A stretch of DNA of 41,252 nucleotides from a virus (IMGVR_UViG_3300037508_000246:1-41252); one strand, 5' to 3'; positions 15,515 to 21,263 are shown, counted from the first letter of the stretch. Notes: generated from the sequence alone by a model not told the origin. Numbers and translations: made by a program.

Positions 15515-15640
15515 TTACTCTTTGTAGATTATAGATTTGATCCAATGCCAGATAATAAGCAATGTTATATATCCAAGAGCAATACCTAAACCATAAAACC
15601 AGAAATACATTAATTCGGCAAATAGATCTATATAGACCAC
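15515..15640 (-). CDS. Small single-pass membrane peptide
   Basis: An ORF of 41 codons from GTG at 15640, or 31 from ATG at 15610. The ATG form reads MYFWFYGLGIALGYITLLII and ends KSIIYKE: one membrane helix followed by a short basic tail. The GTG start overlaps the end of the gene at 15628. The hydrophobic pattern supports coding, but it is short. Confidence 0.45.
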   Translation of the reverse strand: MVYIDLFAELMYFWFYGLGIALGYITLLIIWHWIKSIIYKE

Positions 15641-15813
15641 CAGCCTCTTATAGTACCCCCATCTATTGGGCATATATACTCTTTAGGTTTATCTGATTTA
15701 TAATATTCTACAAATAGTTTATGTTGTAGTTCTAGATTGGTTTCATGAGTATACCGCCCACAATATGGACATGTTTCATGATGAACATATTGGAAGATAT
15801 GGATACAGGTCAT
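15628..15813 (-). CDS. Small zinc-ribbon protein
   Basis: A 61-aa protein: MTCIHIFQYVHHETCPYCGR, then YTHETNLELQHKLFVEYYKS and EYICPIDGGTIRGWWSI. CPYC plus a later Cys and His residues suggest metal binding. Leaderless start: TATAAT (15820-15825), six bases, ATG. Upstream lies a directly repeated AATATTCAGATTTTCC motif (15830-15875). Confidence 0.55.
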   Translation of the reverse strand: MTCIHIFQYVHHETCPYCGRYTHETNLELQHKLFVEYYKSDKPKEYICPIDGGTIRGWWSI

Positions 15814-15829
15814 GATTTTATTATACCCT

Positions 15830-15875
15830 GGAAAAATCTGAATATTTTTTCATTTTGGGAAAATCTGAATATTTT
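15830..15875. repeat. Direct repeat upstream of the 15813 promoter
   Basis: GGAAAAATCTGAATATTTTT (15830-15849) and GGGAAAATCTGAATATTTT (15857-15875), 27 bases apart, just upstream of the minus-strand -10. On the minus strand each contains the ATTTTCC string that also occurs in early promoter spacers. Possible operator pair. Confidence 0.5.
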
Positions 15876-15959
15876 GCTAAGATGTATGATGCAGCATTTT
15901 GAAAAAAAATAATAAAATAATTAGTGAGCACACCCTAGGAGATCCCACAAGGGGGGACA

Positions 15960-16142
15960 TCAGCGCATAGGCGCTGTGCCCTGTAAATATCCATCTATCC
16001 CTAATAAATCACAAGTAATTTTAACTCTTTGATTTTTCTTTAGAGATGATTTATACATGTCTATAAAGTAATAGACATTTTCTTTAGTAGGTAATTCCAT
16101 GTCATGGGTTTTGCCACTCATGCTAGTTATTGTTAGTTTCAT
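15960..16142 (-). CDS. Small beta-domain protein, paralogue of the gene at 17474
   Basis: A 60-aa protein starting MKLTITSMSGKTHDMELPTK, then ENVYYFIDMYKSSL, RVKITCDLLGIDGYLQGTAP. It aligns along its length with the plus-strand gene at 17474 (LTLETFNG, KVSCDTLGIRGTIRG). Start 16142 is chosen because AAAGGG lies just ahead; a longer start at 16199 has no such support. Function unknown. Confidence 0.6.
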   Translation of the reverse strand: MKLTITSMSGKTHDMELPTKENVYYFIDMYKSSLKKNQRVKITCDLLGIDGYLQGTAPMR

Positions 16143-16247
16143 CTGATACCCTTTCGTTTTCGTAATGTGTTCTGTCATAGTTAGCAAGTGTCCCACCATT
16201 GGCTAGGTGGGCTATCCTGCGTAATTGTTCATCTGAGTAGGTAGCCA

Positions 16248-16358
16248 CTAGGCTACACACTCACAAGGCTCAACGCCATAATCGTCATTGTCACCATAGA
16301 ATATAACTCCATGTCCATGACACTCATCACAATTTATTCTTTCTATTGCGTTTATCAT
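16248..16358 (-). CDS. 36-aa zinc-finger peptide (CxxCxGxG type)
   Basis: A small ORF, MINAIERINCDECHGHGVIF, ending YGVEPCECVA. CDECHGHG and CEC repeat the CxxCxGxG...CxC arrangement of DnaJ-type zinc centres and match the larger protein at 20074 (CNACEGKG...CEC). AAAGGA precedes the ATG. The TGG-TGG-free spacing and ribosome-binding site support coding. Confidence 0.6.
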   Translation of the reverse strand: MINAIERINCDECHGHGVIFYGDNDDYGVEPCECVA

Positions 16359-16360
16359 TT

Positions 16361-16519
16361 TTACTTATCCTTTCTTACTGTTAATACATTGTAGGTAGCG
16401 TCTTTCTCTACTACCTGTAATTCTTTCATAAAGTCTAATAACTCTTTGGTAGAGTTAAAGGTTTCTACACCTAACACTTTAGTTTTCTTACTATTCCATA
16501 TTGCTATTTCTATTTTCAT
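16361..16519 (-). CDS. Small hypothetical protein
   Basis: A 52-aa ORF: MKIEIAIWNSKKTKVLGVET, then FNSTKELLDFMKEL and a C-terminus NVLTVRKDK. A beta start followed by a helix resembles the small proteins at 15960 and 16550. An A/G-rich ribosome site (AGAAAGAAAAAAAG) lies upstream. It ends next to the start of the 36-aa gene, so both are likely one operon. Confidence 0.5.
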   Translation of the reverse strand: MKIEIAIWNSKKTKVLGVETFNSTKELLDFMKELQVVEKDATYNVLTVRKDK

Positions 16520-16549
16520 TTTCTTTTTTTCTTTCTGTTAGTTTAATTC

Positions 16550-16708
16550 TTAAAGTGTAGCAGGGGCTACTGACATAGCCTCTACTGTAAATCCGTTAGC
16601 CACTAGGCTATCCATTAGGTCATTTATCATTGACTCATTTATCATAAGTCTATCTGAGATGGAAACTAGAGAGCCATCTTTCTCTACTGTATAACTTAGG
16701 TTTAGCAT
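16550..16708 (-). CDS. Small hypothetical protein
   Basis: A 52-aa ORF starting MLNLSYTVEKDGSLVSISDR, with SMINDLMDSLVANGF and ending APATL. The ATG at 16708 follows AGAAGG at good spacing; a longer form from 16765 is possible but lacks a site. A beta hairpin then helix is likely. Function unknown. Confidence 0.5.
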   Translation of the reverse strand: MLNLSYTVEKDGSLVSISDRLMINESMINDLMDSLVANGFTVEAMSVAPATL

Positions 16709-16812
16709 TTTGCTACCTTCTTTCTTTCTGTTTAATACTGTAAGTCTATCTGTTGCCACTGACATTTTGAGGGTGTCTATGGGTTAGTTCCCTGTGAGAT
16801 ACCTCACATTTT

Positions 16813-16902
16813 CTAGCCTCTTAGTAGTCCTACTGCCCACACGATAAAGGCTGGGATTTGAATACATAGTGCAATCGCTGCGACCATTTCATACTCTGTC
16901 AT
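16813..16902 (-). CDS. 29-aa membrane peptide
   Basis: A small ORF, MTEYEMVAAIALCIQIPAFI, ending VGLLRG: one hydrophobic helix. AAAGGATAAC lies seven to eight bases before the ATG, the same site used by the divergent plus-strand genes, and the promoter at 16938-16966 points at it. First gene of the minus-strand early block. Confidence 0.5.
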   Translation of the reverse strand: MTEYEMVAAIALCIQIPAFIVWAVGLLRG

Positions 16903-16937
16903 TTTTAGTTATCCTTTCTTTAGTTTCTATACTGCGT

Positions 16938-16966
16938 ATTCTACACGCTATCACTGACAAAATCAA
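16938..16966 (-). promoter_or_regulatory. Promoter of the minus-strand small-gene block
   Basis: Minus-strand TTGATT, 17 bp beginning TTGTCAGTGATAG, then TAGAAT. The TTGTCAGT box right after the -35 is shared with the promoters at 19251 and others. Divergent from the promoter at 17132. Confidence 0.6.
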
Positions 16967-16996
16967 ATCTAAACGCGGCGTGTCGCAAACAATTTT

Positions 16997-17012
16997 TGTG
17001 GTGTTGGTCACA
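16997..17012. promoter_or_regulatory. Degenerate TGTGA-N6-TCACA palindrome
   Basis: TGTGG-TGTTGG-TCACA, one mismatch in the left half. It lies 30 bp upstream of the minus-strand promoter at 16938-16966, where the perfect sites serve plus-strand promoters. Confidence 0.4.
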
Positions 17013-17017
17013 CCTGG

Positions 17018-17038
17018 TTATCCACATAGTTATCCACA
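17018..17038 (+). promoter_or_regulatory. Pair of DnaA boxes
   Basis: TTATCCACA at 17018-17026 and 17030-17038, 12 bp start to start. Both match the consensus DnaA box exactly. They lie in the divergent early control region. Confidence 0.7.
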
Positions 17039-17049
17039 GGCCTCGGGCG

Positions 17050-17061
17050 TGTCCGTTTTGT
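17050..17061 (+). promoter_or_regulatory. TGTCCGTTTT box
   Basis: TGTCCGTTTTGT, repeated at 17107-17118 and in related form at 17784, 19981 (reverse), 21060 and 24126. Always in an early spacer near a promoter. Confidence 0.45.
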
Positions 17062-17073
17062 ACCATTTAAGTA

Positions 17074-17089
17074 TGTGACTTAATTCACA
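17074..17089. promoter_or_regulatory. TGTGA-N6-TCACA palindrome, perfect
   Basis: TGTGA-CTTAAT-TCACA, the CRP/GlxR consensus. Its centre lies 73.5 bp before the -10 of the promoter at 17132-17160, exactly the distance seen at the next cassette. Confidence 0.65.
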
Positions 17090-17131
17090 AAAATAGTTTT
17101 TCCCAATGTCCGTTTTGTCATACTTACTGGC

Positions 17132-17160
17132 TAGTAGATGTCAGTGCCCCCTGTTATACT
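17132..17160 (+). promoter_or_regulatory. Early promoter
   Basis: TAGTAG, a 17-bp spacer beginning ATGTCAGTGCCCCC, then TATACT. The -35 is weak, as expected for an activator-dependent promoter. A second TGTCCGTTTT box starts 25 bp before the -35. Confidence 0.55.
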
Positions 17161-17196
17161 TCCAGTATAGAAAATAAAGAAAGGTTGGTAAATAAA

Positions 17197-17385
17197 ATGA
17201 CTAACACTAAAAAATGTAAATGTGAAAAAGCACATCTCCTAACTGATGTGCTAACTACTGAGGATAATCTCAGAGTAGTAAATGTCCAGAAATGGCATAA
17301 ATGCTTTAACTGTGGAAAGTTCCAAATCTCTAAGTGGATTAGACTTCACGAGTTTAGATGTAATCCTTCTTACTTCGTAAAGTAA
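17197..17385 (+). CDS. Small Cys-rich early protein
   Basis: A 62-aa protein, MTNTKKCKCEKAHLLTDVLT, with KWHKCFNCGKFQISKW and FRCNPSYFVK. CKC, CFNC and a late Cys suggest one zinc site. The ATG at 17197 follows AAAGG with the roughly 10-12 base spacing used by the other early genes. First gene downstream of the divergent control region. Confidence 0.6.
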   Translation: MTNTKKCKCEKAHLLTDVLTTEDNLRVVNVQKWHKCFNCGKFQISKWIRLHEFRCNPSYFVK

Positions 17386-17473
17386 GTAAATAAAAATCCT
17401 AGTGAGCCTCACTAAATAAGTGAGCAAATAATCTAGGTCAGCAAAACAAATTTCTTAGAAAGGAAATAAATAA

Positions 17474-17659
17474 ATGACTTACACACTAACACTAGAAACC
17501 TTCAATGGTTCTACTAAAAAAATAAACTTGTCATCTAAAGGTCAAGTTGCTGAATTTATAAATACTTATCCTGCTAAATTACCAGTAGGAATTTCAGTAA
17601 AAGTTTCTTGCGATACTCTTGGAATTCGTGGAACAATTCGTGGAAATAAAAATTTGTAA
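17474..17659 (+). CDS. Small beta-domain protein, paralogue of the gene at 15960
   Basis: A 61-aa protein: MTYTLTLETFNGSTKKINLS, GQVAEFINTYPAKLP, VGISVKVSCDTLGIRGTIRG. It matches the minus-strand protein at 15960 in length and in the C-terminal (C-D-x-L-G-I-x-G) string. AGAAAGGA lies ten bases before the ATG. Function unknown. Confidence 0.6.
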   Translation: MTYTLTLETFNGSTKKINLSSKGQVAEFINTYPAKLPVGISVKVSCDTLGIRGTIRGNKNL

Positions 17660-17671
17660 ATAAATAAAAAG

Positions 17672-17719
17672 TTTTCTACTAATAAAAAATTGGTAGAAAA
17701 TTCCCGAGGATCTCGGGGA
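17672..17719 (+). terminator. Two adjacent hairpins after the 17474 gene
   Basis: TTTTCTACTAAT (17672-17683) pairs with ATTGGTAGAAAA (17689-17700); then TCCCGAG-GAT-CTCGGGGA (about 17702-17719). The second is the fullest version of the CCCCGAG block that recurs in early spacers. Likely terminator. Confidence 0.55.
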
Positions 17720-17720
17720 G

Positions 17721-17741
17721 TTATCCACAGGCTTATCCACA
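17721..17741 (+). promoter_or_regulatory. Pair of DnaA boxes
   Basis: TTATCCACA at 17721-17729 and 17733-17741, 12 bp start to start, as at 17018. Confidence 0.7.
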
Positions 17742-17750
17742 GGTTTAAGA

Positions 17751-17766
17751 TGTGAGATTTATCACA
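17751..17766. promoter_or_regulatory. TGTGA-N6-TCACA palindrome, perfect
   Basis: TGTGA-GATTTA-TCACA. Centre 73.5 bp before the -10 at 17832, identical to the upstream cassette. Confidence 0.65.
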
Positions 17767-17808
17767 AAAATTCTTTTTAAGAATGTCCGTTTTATACACA
17801 TACTGACG

Positions 17809-17837
17809 AGTAGAATGTCAGACCCCCCTGTTATACT
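17809..17837 (+). promoter_or_regulatory. Early promoter
   Basis: A weak -35 (AGTAGA), a 17-bp spacer beginning ATGTCAGACCCC, then TATACT. Nearly identical to the promoter at 17132, with TGTCCGTTTTAT at 17784 again 25 bp before the -35. Confidence 0.55.
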
Positions 17838-17857
17838 TCTAGTATAAGAATTAAATA

Positions 17858-17919
17858 GTGGTTAGTGAGCCTAGCAAATAAGTCTAGAAATAGAATGAGC
17901 CTAGCAAATAAATAACCAC
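17858..17919 (+). promoter_or_regulatory. Structured leader RNA with duplicated internal motif
   Basis: GTGGTTA (17858-17864) pairs with TAACCAC (17913-17919), enclosing two copies of TGAGCCTAGCAAATAA (17866-17881 and 17896-17911). It lies between the promoter and the ATG at 17945. A related CTCACT-AAATA-AGTGAG hairpin precedes the gene at 17474. Confidence 0.45.
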
Positions 17920-17944
17920 ACTAAAAAGAAAGGTAGGTCAGAAA

Positions 17945-18142
17945 ATGACTACACTAGATAAAAATCAAGTAATAGAATACTTAATTGAAAATAACTTTAA
18001 TTTTCAAGATAAAATCTGCGTATTCTGCTCAACTACTTATGATCGTTGGAACGCCATATGCGTATCTTGTCGTGAGTATAAGGGTATGACTAATATAGTT
18101 GAAGCCGTAGAATACTACGGAATAGACATTCTCCCTAACTAG
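17945..18142 (+). CDS. Small zinc-ribbon early protein
   Basis: A 65-aa protein: MTTLDKNQVIEYLIENNFNF, then KICVFCSTTYDRWNAICVSCRE and a helical end. CVFC and CVSC, 17 residues apart, form a zinc ribbon. A short helix precedes it. AGAAAGG lies upstream. Function unknown; small ribbon proteins of early phage genes often bind host proteins. Confidence 0.6.
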   Translation: MTTLDKNQVIEYLIENNFNFQDKICVFCSTTYDRWNAICVSCREYKGMTNIVEAVEYYGIDILPN

Positions 18143-18150
18143 GGGGAGGG

Positions 18151-18166
18151 TGTGACTAACCTCACA
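18151..18166. promoter_or_regulatory. TGTGA-N6-TCACA palindrome, perfect
   Basis: TGTGA-CTAACC-TCACA, extended to GGTGTGA...TCACACC. It lies just after the stop of the 17945 gene and about 51.5 bp before the -10 at 18211. Confidence 0.6.
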
Positions 18167-18187
18167 CCTACCAAGCGTGGGTCTAAT

Positions 18188-18216
18188 TTGACTTTCACGC
18201 TAAAAAATGAAATAAT
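18188..18216 (+). promoter_or_regulatory. Early promoter
   Basis: TTGACT, 17 bp, AATAAT, ahead of AGAAAGGA and the ATG at 18255. Confidence 0.55.
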
Positions 18217-18254
18217 AGCACTATTAGAAAGTATCTTAGAAAGGATAACTTAAA

Positions 18255-18452
18255 ATGAAATCATATTCAATTCCAGACCTATTAGTAGGTCAGACTTATT
18301 ACCCTCGCTCTCTTGCGAGAAAATACCAATACGGAGAAATAACTTTCGCTGAAAAGCGTGAGGATATTTATCTATCTGAAGGCTATGAGGCTTTCGCAAT
18401 TCGCTTTAATGGTGACAGGTGGGCAACTGTCGCAGTAAAGGTGGCAGACTAA
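18255..18452 (+). CDS. Small early protein of unknown function
   Basis: A 65-aa protein: MKSYSIPDLLVGQTYYPRSL, ARKYQYGEITFAEKREDIYL, and RFNGDRWATVAVKVAD. The mixed alpha/beta sequence with no motif I recognise resembles small DNA-mimic or host-takeover proteins only in size. It opens a five-gene operon with overlapping or adjacent junctions to 19115. Confidence 0.6.
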   Translation: MKSYSIPDLLVGQTYYPRSLARKYQYGEITFAEKREDIYLSEGYEAFAIRFNGDRWATVAVKVAD

Positions 18453-18571
18453 TGAAATTAGACGAATTCAAGGCTCTTATTGAGAGCCAGCGCAAGGCGC
18501 AACAATTGACAAACTTAGAGAAAATCGCTAAAATAGTAAATAACACAAACACCATGAAAGGTAAAAACTAA
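18452..18571 (+). CDS. 39-aa early peptide
   Basis: MKLDEFKALIESQRKAQQLT, then LEKIAKIVNNTNTMKGKN. Predicted amphipathic helix. Its ATG overlaps the stop of the previous gene as TAATG, which supports coding by translational coupling. Confidence 0.55.
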   Translation: MKLDEFKALIESQRKAQQLTNLEKIAKIVNNTNTMKGKN

Positions 18572-18573
18572 CT

Positions 18574-18780
18574 ATGAAAACTATAACACACTCACTACAC
18601 TTCGTCACAGAATTAGACGAAGCACACCCAACCGCTAAACAATTTCTTTCTCTTGATGAGATAGAGCAAATCGCTCTACTAGAAAGTATGCTAAAAGAAG
18701 TCCTTGCGCCTGCTATCAAACCTGCTCTTGATGAAATCAATGAGGGCAATTCTTGGGCTCTACTAAAGGTGGCTGAATAA
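18574..18780 (+). CDS. Small acidic early protein
   Basis: A 68-aa protein: MKTITHSLHFVTELDEAHPT, SLDEIEQIALLESMLKEV, and a helical C-terminus ending LLKVAE. Mostly helical and acidic. Three bases after the 39-aa gene and directly followed by the next ATG, so in one operon. Function unknown. Confidence 0.6.
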   Translation: MKTITHSLHFVTELDEAHPTAKQFLSLDEIEQIALLESMLKEVLAPAIKPALDEINEGNSWALLKVAE

Positions 18781-18972
18781 ATGATGACACGAAAAGACTA
18801 TGTCAAGACCGCTGAAATTCTAAAAGCATTTAGCGAGGAAATTCACCCGCAAGTTTTTGAGGATTTGGTAGAGGAGTTTTCACAATTCTTCAAATCTGAC
18901 AATGATAGATTTGACTTCGCAAGATTTGAGAAGGCTTGCGGAATTGATGAGTTAGGACTAATTCCAGTATGA
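18781..18972 (+). CDS. Conserved actinophage small protein (MTRKDY type)
   Basis: A 63-aa protein: MMTRKDYVKTAEILKAFSEE, VFEDLVEEFSQFFKSDNDRFD, FARFEKACGI. The M-T-R-K-D-Y-V start and the D-N-x-R-F-D-x-x-R-F-x-x-A-C end form a pattern I know from many actinobacteriophage early regions. No function is established. Start at 18781, or the second ATG at 18784. Confidence 0.7.
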   Translation: MMTRKDYVKTAEILKAFSEEIHPQVFEDLVEEFSQFFKSDNDRFDFARFEKACGIDELGLIPV

Positions 18973-19115
18973 CAAATTTAATTTTGACTATCGCTATAAT
19001 TTCTTTTGGAACACTTTTCGGAATGAGTTTAATTACTCTAAGAAAATTAGAAATTGAAAATAAAAAACTTAGAAAAGAAAATGCTGAAATAAAATGGAAT
19101 CAAATAAAAGTTTGA
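18969..19115 (+). CDS. 48-aa membrane peptide with coiled coil
   Basis: MTNLILTIAIISFGTLFGMS (one membrane helix), then a charged coiled coil, LEIENKKLRKENAEIK. ATGA overlap with the previous gene supports coding. The layout (anchor plus coiled coil) recurs in the 14101 and 40635 proteins. Confidence 0.55.
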   Translation: MTNLILTIAIISFGTLFGMSLITLRKLEIENKKLRKENAEIKWNQIKV

Positions 19116-19169
19116 TTTAAAAATTTGCAACTTTAATTTAAATAGTTAGGGTTGCAAAATCCCGAGGGG

Positions 19170-19189
19170 TTTTCCACAGGTTATCCACA
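19170..19189 (+). promoter_or_regulatory. DnaA-box pair (one variant)
   Basis: TTTTCCACA (19170-19178, one mismatch) and TTATCCACA (19181-19189). They follow a CCCGAGG block and precede the palindrome at 19203. Confidence 0.6.
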
Positions 19190-19202
19190 GGGGTGTTTAA
19201 GA

Positions 19203-19218
19203 TGTGATTATAATCACT
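19203..19218. promoter_or_regulatory. TGTGA-N6-TCACA palindrome, one mismatch
   Basis: TGTGA-TTATAA-TCACT, centre 63.5 bp before the -10 at 19274. Confidence 0.6.
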
Positions 19219-19250
19219 CCAAAAATTTTCCAGATTTATGGCGTGTCGTT

Positions 19251-19279
19251 TTGATTTTGTCAGTAGAAAATGATAGGAT
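19251..19279 (+). promoter_or_regulatory. Early promoter
   Basis: TTGATT, 17 bp beginning TTGTCAGT, then TAGGAT. A variant TGTCGTTTTG lies seven bases upstream. Confidence 0.6.
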
Positions 19280-19315
19280 TACAGAGTAATAAAATGAAAG
19301 AAAGGATAACTTAAA

Positions 19316-19480
19316 ATGACAGTTATTGAAAAAATGGAAAGAATTGCTAATATTGAAAAATTAGCGAAAGAAAAATATGGTGATAACTATATTTATGGCT
19401 TATGGGGAAGCGCACAGAGTTTTCTAACAGAGGAAAACTTAAATATAATGGAAAGAGTATTTGGAAAGGAAGAAAACTAA
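19316..19480 (+). CDS. Small early protein
   Basis: A 54-aa ORF: MTVIEKMERIANIEKLAKEK, YGDNYIYGLWGSAQSFL, and a helical end RVFGKEEN. AGAAAGGATAAC lies before the ATG. It is followed one base after its stop by the next ATG. Function unknown. Confidence 0.55.
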   Translation: MTVIEKMERIANIEKLAKEKYGDNYIYGLWGSAQSFLTEENLNIMERVFGKEEN

Positions 19481-19481
19481 A

Positions 19482-19979
19482 ATGGGATTAGATATGTATA
19501 TGAGTGCTAGAAAGCACATAAATAAAATTAATTGGGATTTACTTGATCGTGATAGCGATACTAAGTATTCACAGGCTACTTATCCTCAATGGGATAATGT
19601 AGTAGATAGTGCTGGTTTGGCTACCCTCGCAGATAGAGAAGGTATCTATGGTGTAGATGTGTCAGTAAATGTCTGCTATTGGCGCAAGTGTAATCAGATA
19701 CACAATTGGTTTGTAAAGAATATTCAAGGTGGCGAGGATAATTGTGGAGAATACTATGTATCCAATACTAAGATAAGAGAATTAGAAACACTTTGTACTT
19801 TGGCTATAACTAATAAAGACCCTAATTTGCTACCGCCAAGAGAAGGATTTTTCTTTGGTGGAACAGATATTGATGAGTGGTATTGGCGAGATATTGAGGA
19901 TACTAGAAAGCAATTGAGAAGGCTAATTAATCTGCCTGAGTTTGAGGAATTGTCTTTCTACTATCAGAGTTCTTGGTAG
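19482..19979 (+). CDS. Conserved MGLDMY-type phage protein
   Basis: A 165-aa protein starting MGLDMYMSARKHINK, with SVNVCYWRKCNQIHNWFVKN, GGEDNCGEYYVS and GFFFGGTDIDEWYWRDIEDT. This combination is a common family in phages of many bacteria; its role is not established. The start at 19482 is preferred over 19461 because AAAGGAAG sits upstream and the family begins MGLDMY. The opposite strand shows no supported gene. Confidence 0.75.
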   Translation: MGLDMYMSARKHINKINWDLLDRDSDTKYSQATYPQWDNVVDSAGLATLADREGIYGVDVSVNVCYWRKCNQIHNWFVKNIQGGEDNCGEYYVSNTKIRELETLCTLAITNKDPNLLPPREGFFFGGTDIDEWYWRDIEDTRKQLRRLINLPEFEELSFYYQSSW

Positions 19980-19980
19980 G

Positions 19981-19992
19981 ACAAAACGGACA
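19981..19992 (-). promoter_or_regulatory. TGTCCGTTTT box, reverse orientation
   Basis: ACAAAACGGACA directly after the stop of the 19482 gene, reverse complement of the early TGTCCGTTTTGT box, 23 bp before the next -35. Confidence 0.4.
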
Positions 19993-20014
19993 TATTGGAC
20001 AGGGCGTGGCAGAT

Positions 20015-20043
20015 TTGGAAATGTCAGCCCTATCTGATAGGAT
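20015..20043 (+). promoter_or_regulatory. Early promoter
   Basis: TTGGAA, 17 bp beginning ATGTCAGCCC, then TAGGAT. Same class as 17132 and 19251. Confidence 0.6.
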
Positions 20044-20073
20044 TTCAGTATGAACAGAAAGAAGGAAAGAAAA

Positions 20074-20313
20074 ATGGATAAAGTAGAATACGCGTTAAAC
20101 ACAATTCGCAATTGTAATGCTTGCGAAGGTAAAGGTAATCTCTATTGGGGAATTGGAGAGGACTTTGATTTTGAGGTTTGCGAGTGTAATCCCTATGAAC
20201 TAATCTTAGATGATGACGGAGATGTAATTTGGGATAATGGTTTGCTAAGCGAGCCTGAACTAATTAAAGATTTTTTTAATCTTAGCATATTCGCAAGTCA
20301 GGAGGCTAAATAA
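20074..20313 (+). CDS. Small DnaJ-type zinc-centre protein
   Basis: A 79-aa protein: MDKVEYALNTIRNCNACEGK, GNLYWGIGEDFDFEVCECNPYE, then an acidic tail, DDDGDVIWDNGL. CNACEGKG and CEC give the CxxCxGxG...CxC arrangement of one DnaJ-type zinc centre. The start at 20074 follows GAAGGAAAG; a longer in-frame start at 20050 is less likely. Paralogue of the 36-aa ORF at 16248. Confidence 0.65.
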   Translation: MDKVEYALNTIRNCNACEGKGNLYWGIGEDFDFEVCECNPYELILDDDGDVIWDNGLLSEPELIKDFFNLSIFASQEAK

Positions 20314-20314
20314 T

Positions 20315-20593
20315 ATGGGAAGCAATTTTGCTCACGATTTAGCCCTTGCTGATAATCTTGAAATTGAAAGTCAGATAGCAATTCACCTATCTGCTAATCA
20401 CTACCCACCAATTCCACGCTCTATGGTTGCTCCTTGCGTTGAAGCCATAGACGCAGTTAATGACGCTGGACTTTGGGAGTTAGAAATACCTATGCCTGAA
20501 GGAATAACCTATAAGGGTTTGACTACCGCCCCTGCTTGGGCTATTATTGAGCAACACCACCTAAATGCGTGGCTTATTGAAAGGGAATACTAA
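20315..20593 (+). CDS. Conserved actinophage protein (PPIPRSM / HHLNAW type)
   Basis: A 92-aa protein: MGSNFAHDLALADNLEIESQ, then HYPPIPRSMVAPCVEAIDAV, LEIPMPEGITYKG, APAWAIIEQHHLNAWLIE. The PP-x-P-x-x-M-x-x-P-C, I-x-x-P-E-G-x-x-Y and HHL-x-A-W elements match a small family common in actinobacteriophage early operons. Function unknown. Confidence 0.7.
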   Translation: MGSNFAHDLALADNLEIESQIAIHLSANHYPPIPRSMVAPCVEAIDAVNDAGLWELEIPMPEGITYKGLTTAPAWAIIEQHHLNAWLIEREY

Positions 20594-20594
20594 A

Positions 20595-20810
20595 ATGGAA
20601 TACTTATACGCAATTACCGCAACCTATGATAACGATAAAGCCCCTCATTGGGTTGGTCGTTATTCTGACGCAATTAGCGCAGTTGGCGAGTGGAATAAAA
20701 TAACGGATTGGGGATTTGCTAATGAATACGCAACCTACAATTTTTCAGAGCCATCAGGTAAAATGATTACTAAGATTTTTTATCGTGACGGAAGGGTATC
20801 AGGTAAATAA
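20595..20810 (+). CDS. Small early protein of unknown function
   Basis: A 71-aa protein: MEYLYAITATYDNDKAPHWV, GRYSDAISAVGEWNKI, KIFYRDGRVSGK. A beta-alpha-beta pattern with an aromatic start. AAAGGGAA precedes the ATG at 20595, two bases after the previous stop; a longer start at 20565 is unlikely. No family recognised. Confidence 0.6.
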   Translation: MEYLYAITATYDNDKAPHWVGRYSDAISAVGEWNKITDWGFANEYATYNFSEPSGKMITKIFYRDGRVSGK

Positions 20811-21038
20811 ATGTCTGATACACTAATTTCTATGGATTACAGATTTGTAGATATTCTTAATGCTGACCAATTAGAAGTAGGAGATCTAATTGGTTTAGGC
20901 ATTATTGGTATTGTAAAAATTGTTTCAATTACTCCAACTAAAGATGGATTCGCTCTTGTCATTGATAATGAGTTTAATGAAAAAGAAGATGTTGAAATTC
21001 TTGATGATGAAAAATTTGAATTCTTTATTTTAGAATAA
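20811..21038 (+). CDS. Small acidic early protein
   Basis: A 75-aa protein: MSDTLISMDYRFVDILNADQ, LEVGDLIGLGIIGIVKIVSI, DEKFEFFILE. Beta-rich with an L-x-V-G-D turn as in small SH3-like barrels, and an acidic C-terminus. The ATG directly abuts the previous stop. Function unknown. Confidence 0.6.
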   Translation: MSDTLISMDYRFVDILNADQLEVGDLIGLGIIGIVKIVSITPTKDGFALVIDNEFNEKEDVEILDDEKFEFFILE

Positions 21039-21059
21039 AGGCCCCCGAGGCGCCCTATT

Positions 21060-21071
21060 TGTCCGTTTTGC
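21060..21071 (+). promoter_or_regulatory. TGTCCGTTTT box
   Basis: TGTCCGTTTTGC after a CCCCCGAGG block, 26 bp before the -35 at 21086. Confidence 0.45.
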
Positions 21072-21085
21072 CCTTTACGTAGGAC

Positions 21086-21114
21086 TTGATATTTTTCCTA
21101 ATTTATGATAAGAT
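21086..21114 (+). promoter_or_regulatory. Leaderless early promoter
   Basis: TTGATA, 17 bp beginning TTTTTCCTAATTT, then TAAGAT, six bases before the ATG at 21121. Confidence 0.65.
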
Positions 21115-21120
21115 TATTTC

Positions 21121-21249
21121 ATGTGGAAAAAACCTAAAGAGCAATTACGTAGATTACAAGAATTACGTAGATCTAACGCTGCCACCCCATTACGTAGTAA
21201 GAAAATTTATTCACGAAAACCCAAGCATAAAAATTTGACACAAGACTAG
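21121..21249 (+). CDS. 42-aa basic peptide
   Basis: MWKKPKEQLRRLQELRRSNA, then ATPLRSKKIYSRKPKHKN. Very basic, with Leu-Arg repeats: three copies of TTACGTAG encode the L-R-R/S steps. Predicted leaderless. Basic peptides of this kind may bind nucleic acid, but no function is known. Confidence 0.55.
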   Translation: MWKKPKEQLRRLQELRRSNAATPLRSKKIYSRKPKHKNLTQD

Positions 21250-21263
21250 AAAAATGTTATTAT
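21235..21263 (+). promoter_or_regulatory. Promoter of the GP88-type gene
   Basis: TTGACA, 17 bp, TATTAT, ahead of AGAAAGGA and ATG 21285. The -35 lies inside the end of the 42-aa gene. Confidence 0.65.

Noticed and set aside
15210-15939. CACACCCTAG seen near 15210 and again near 15930 as a possible att pair
   Set aside because: Only ten bases are shared, with no integrase or excision function nearby; likely coincidence or a minor regulatory site.
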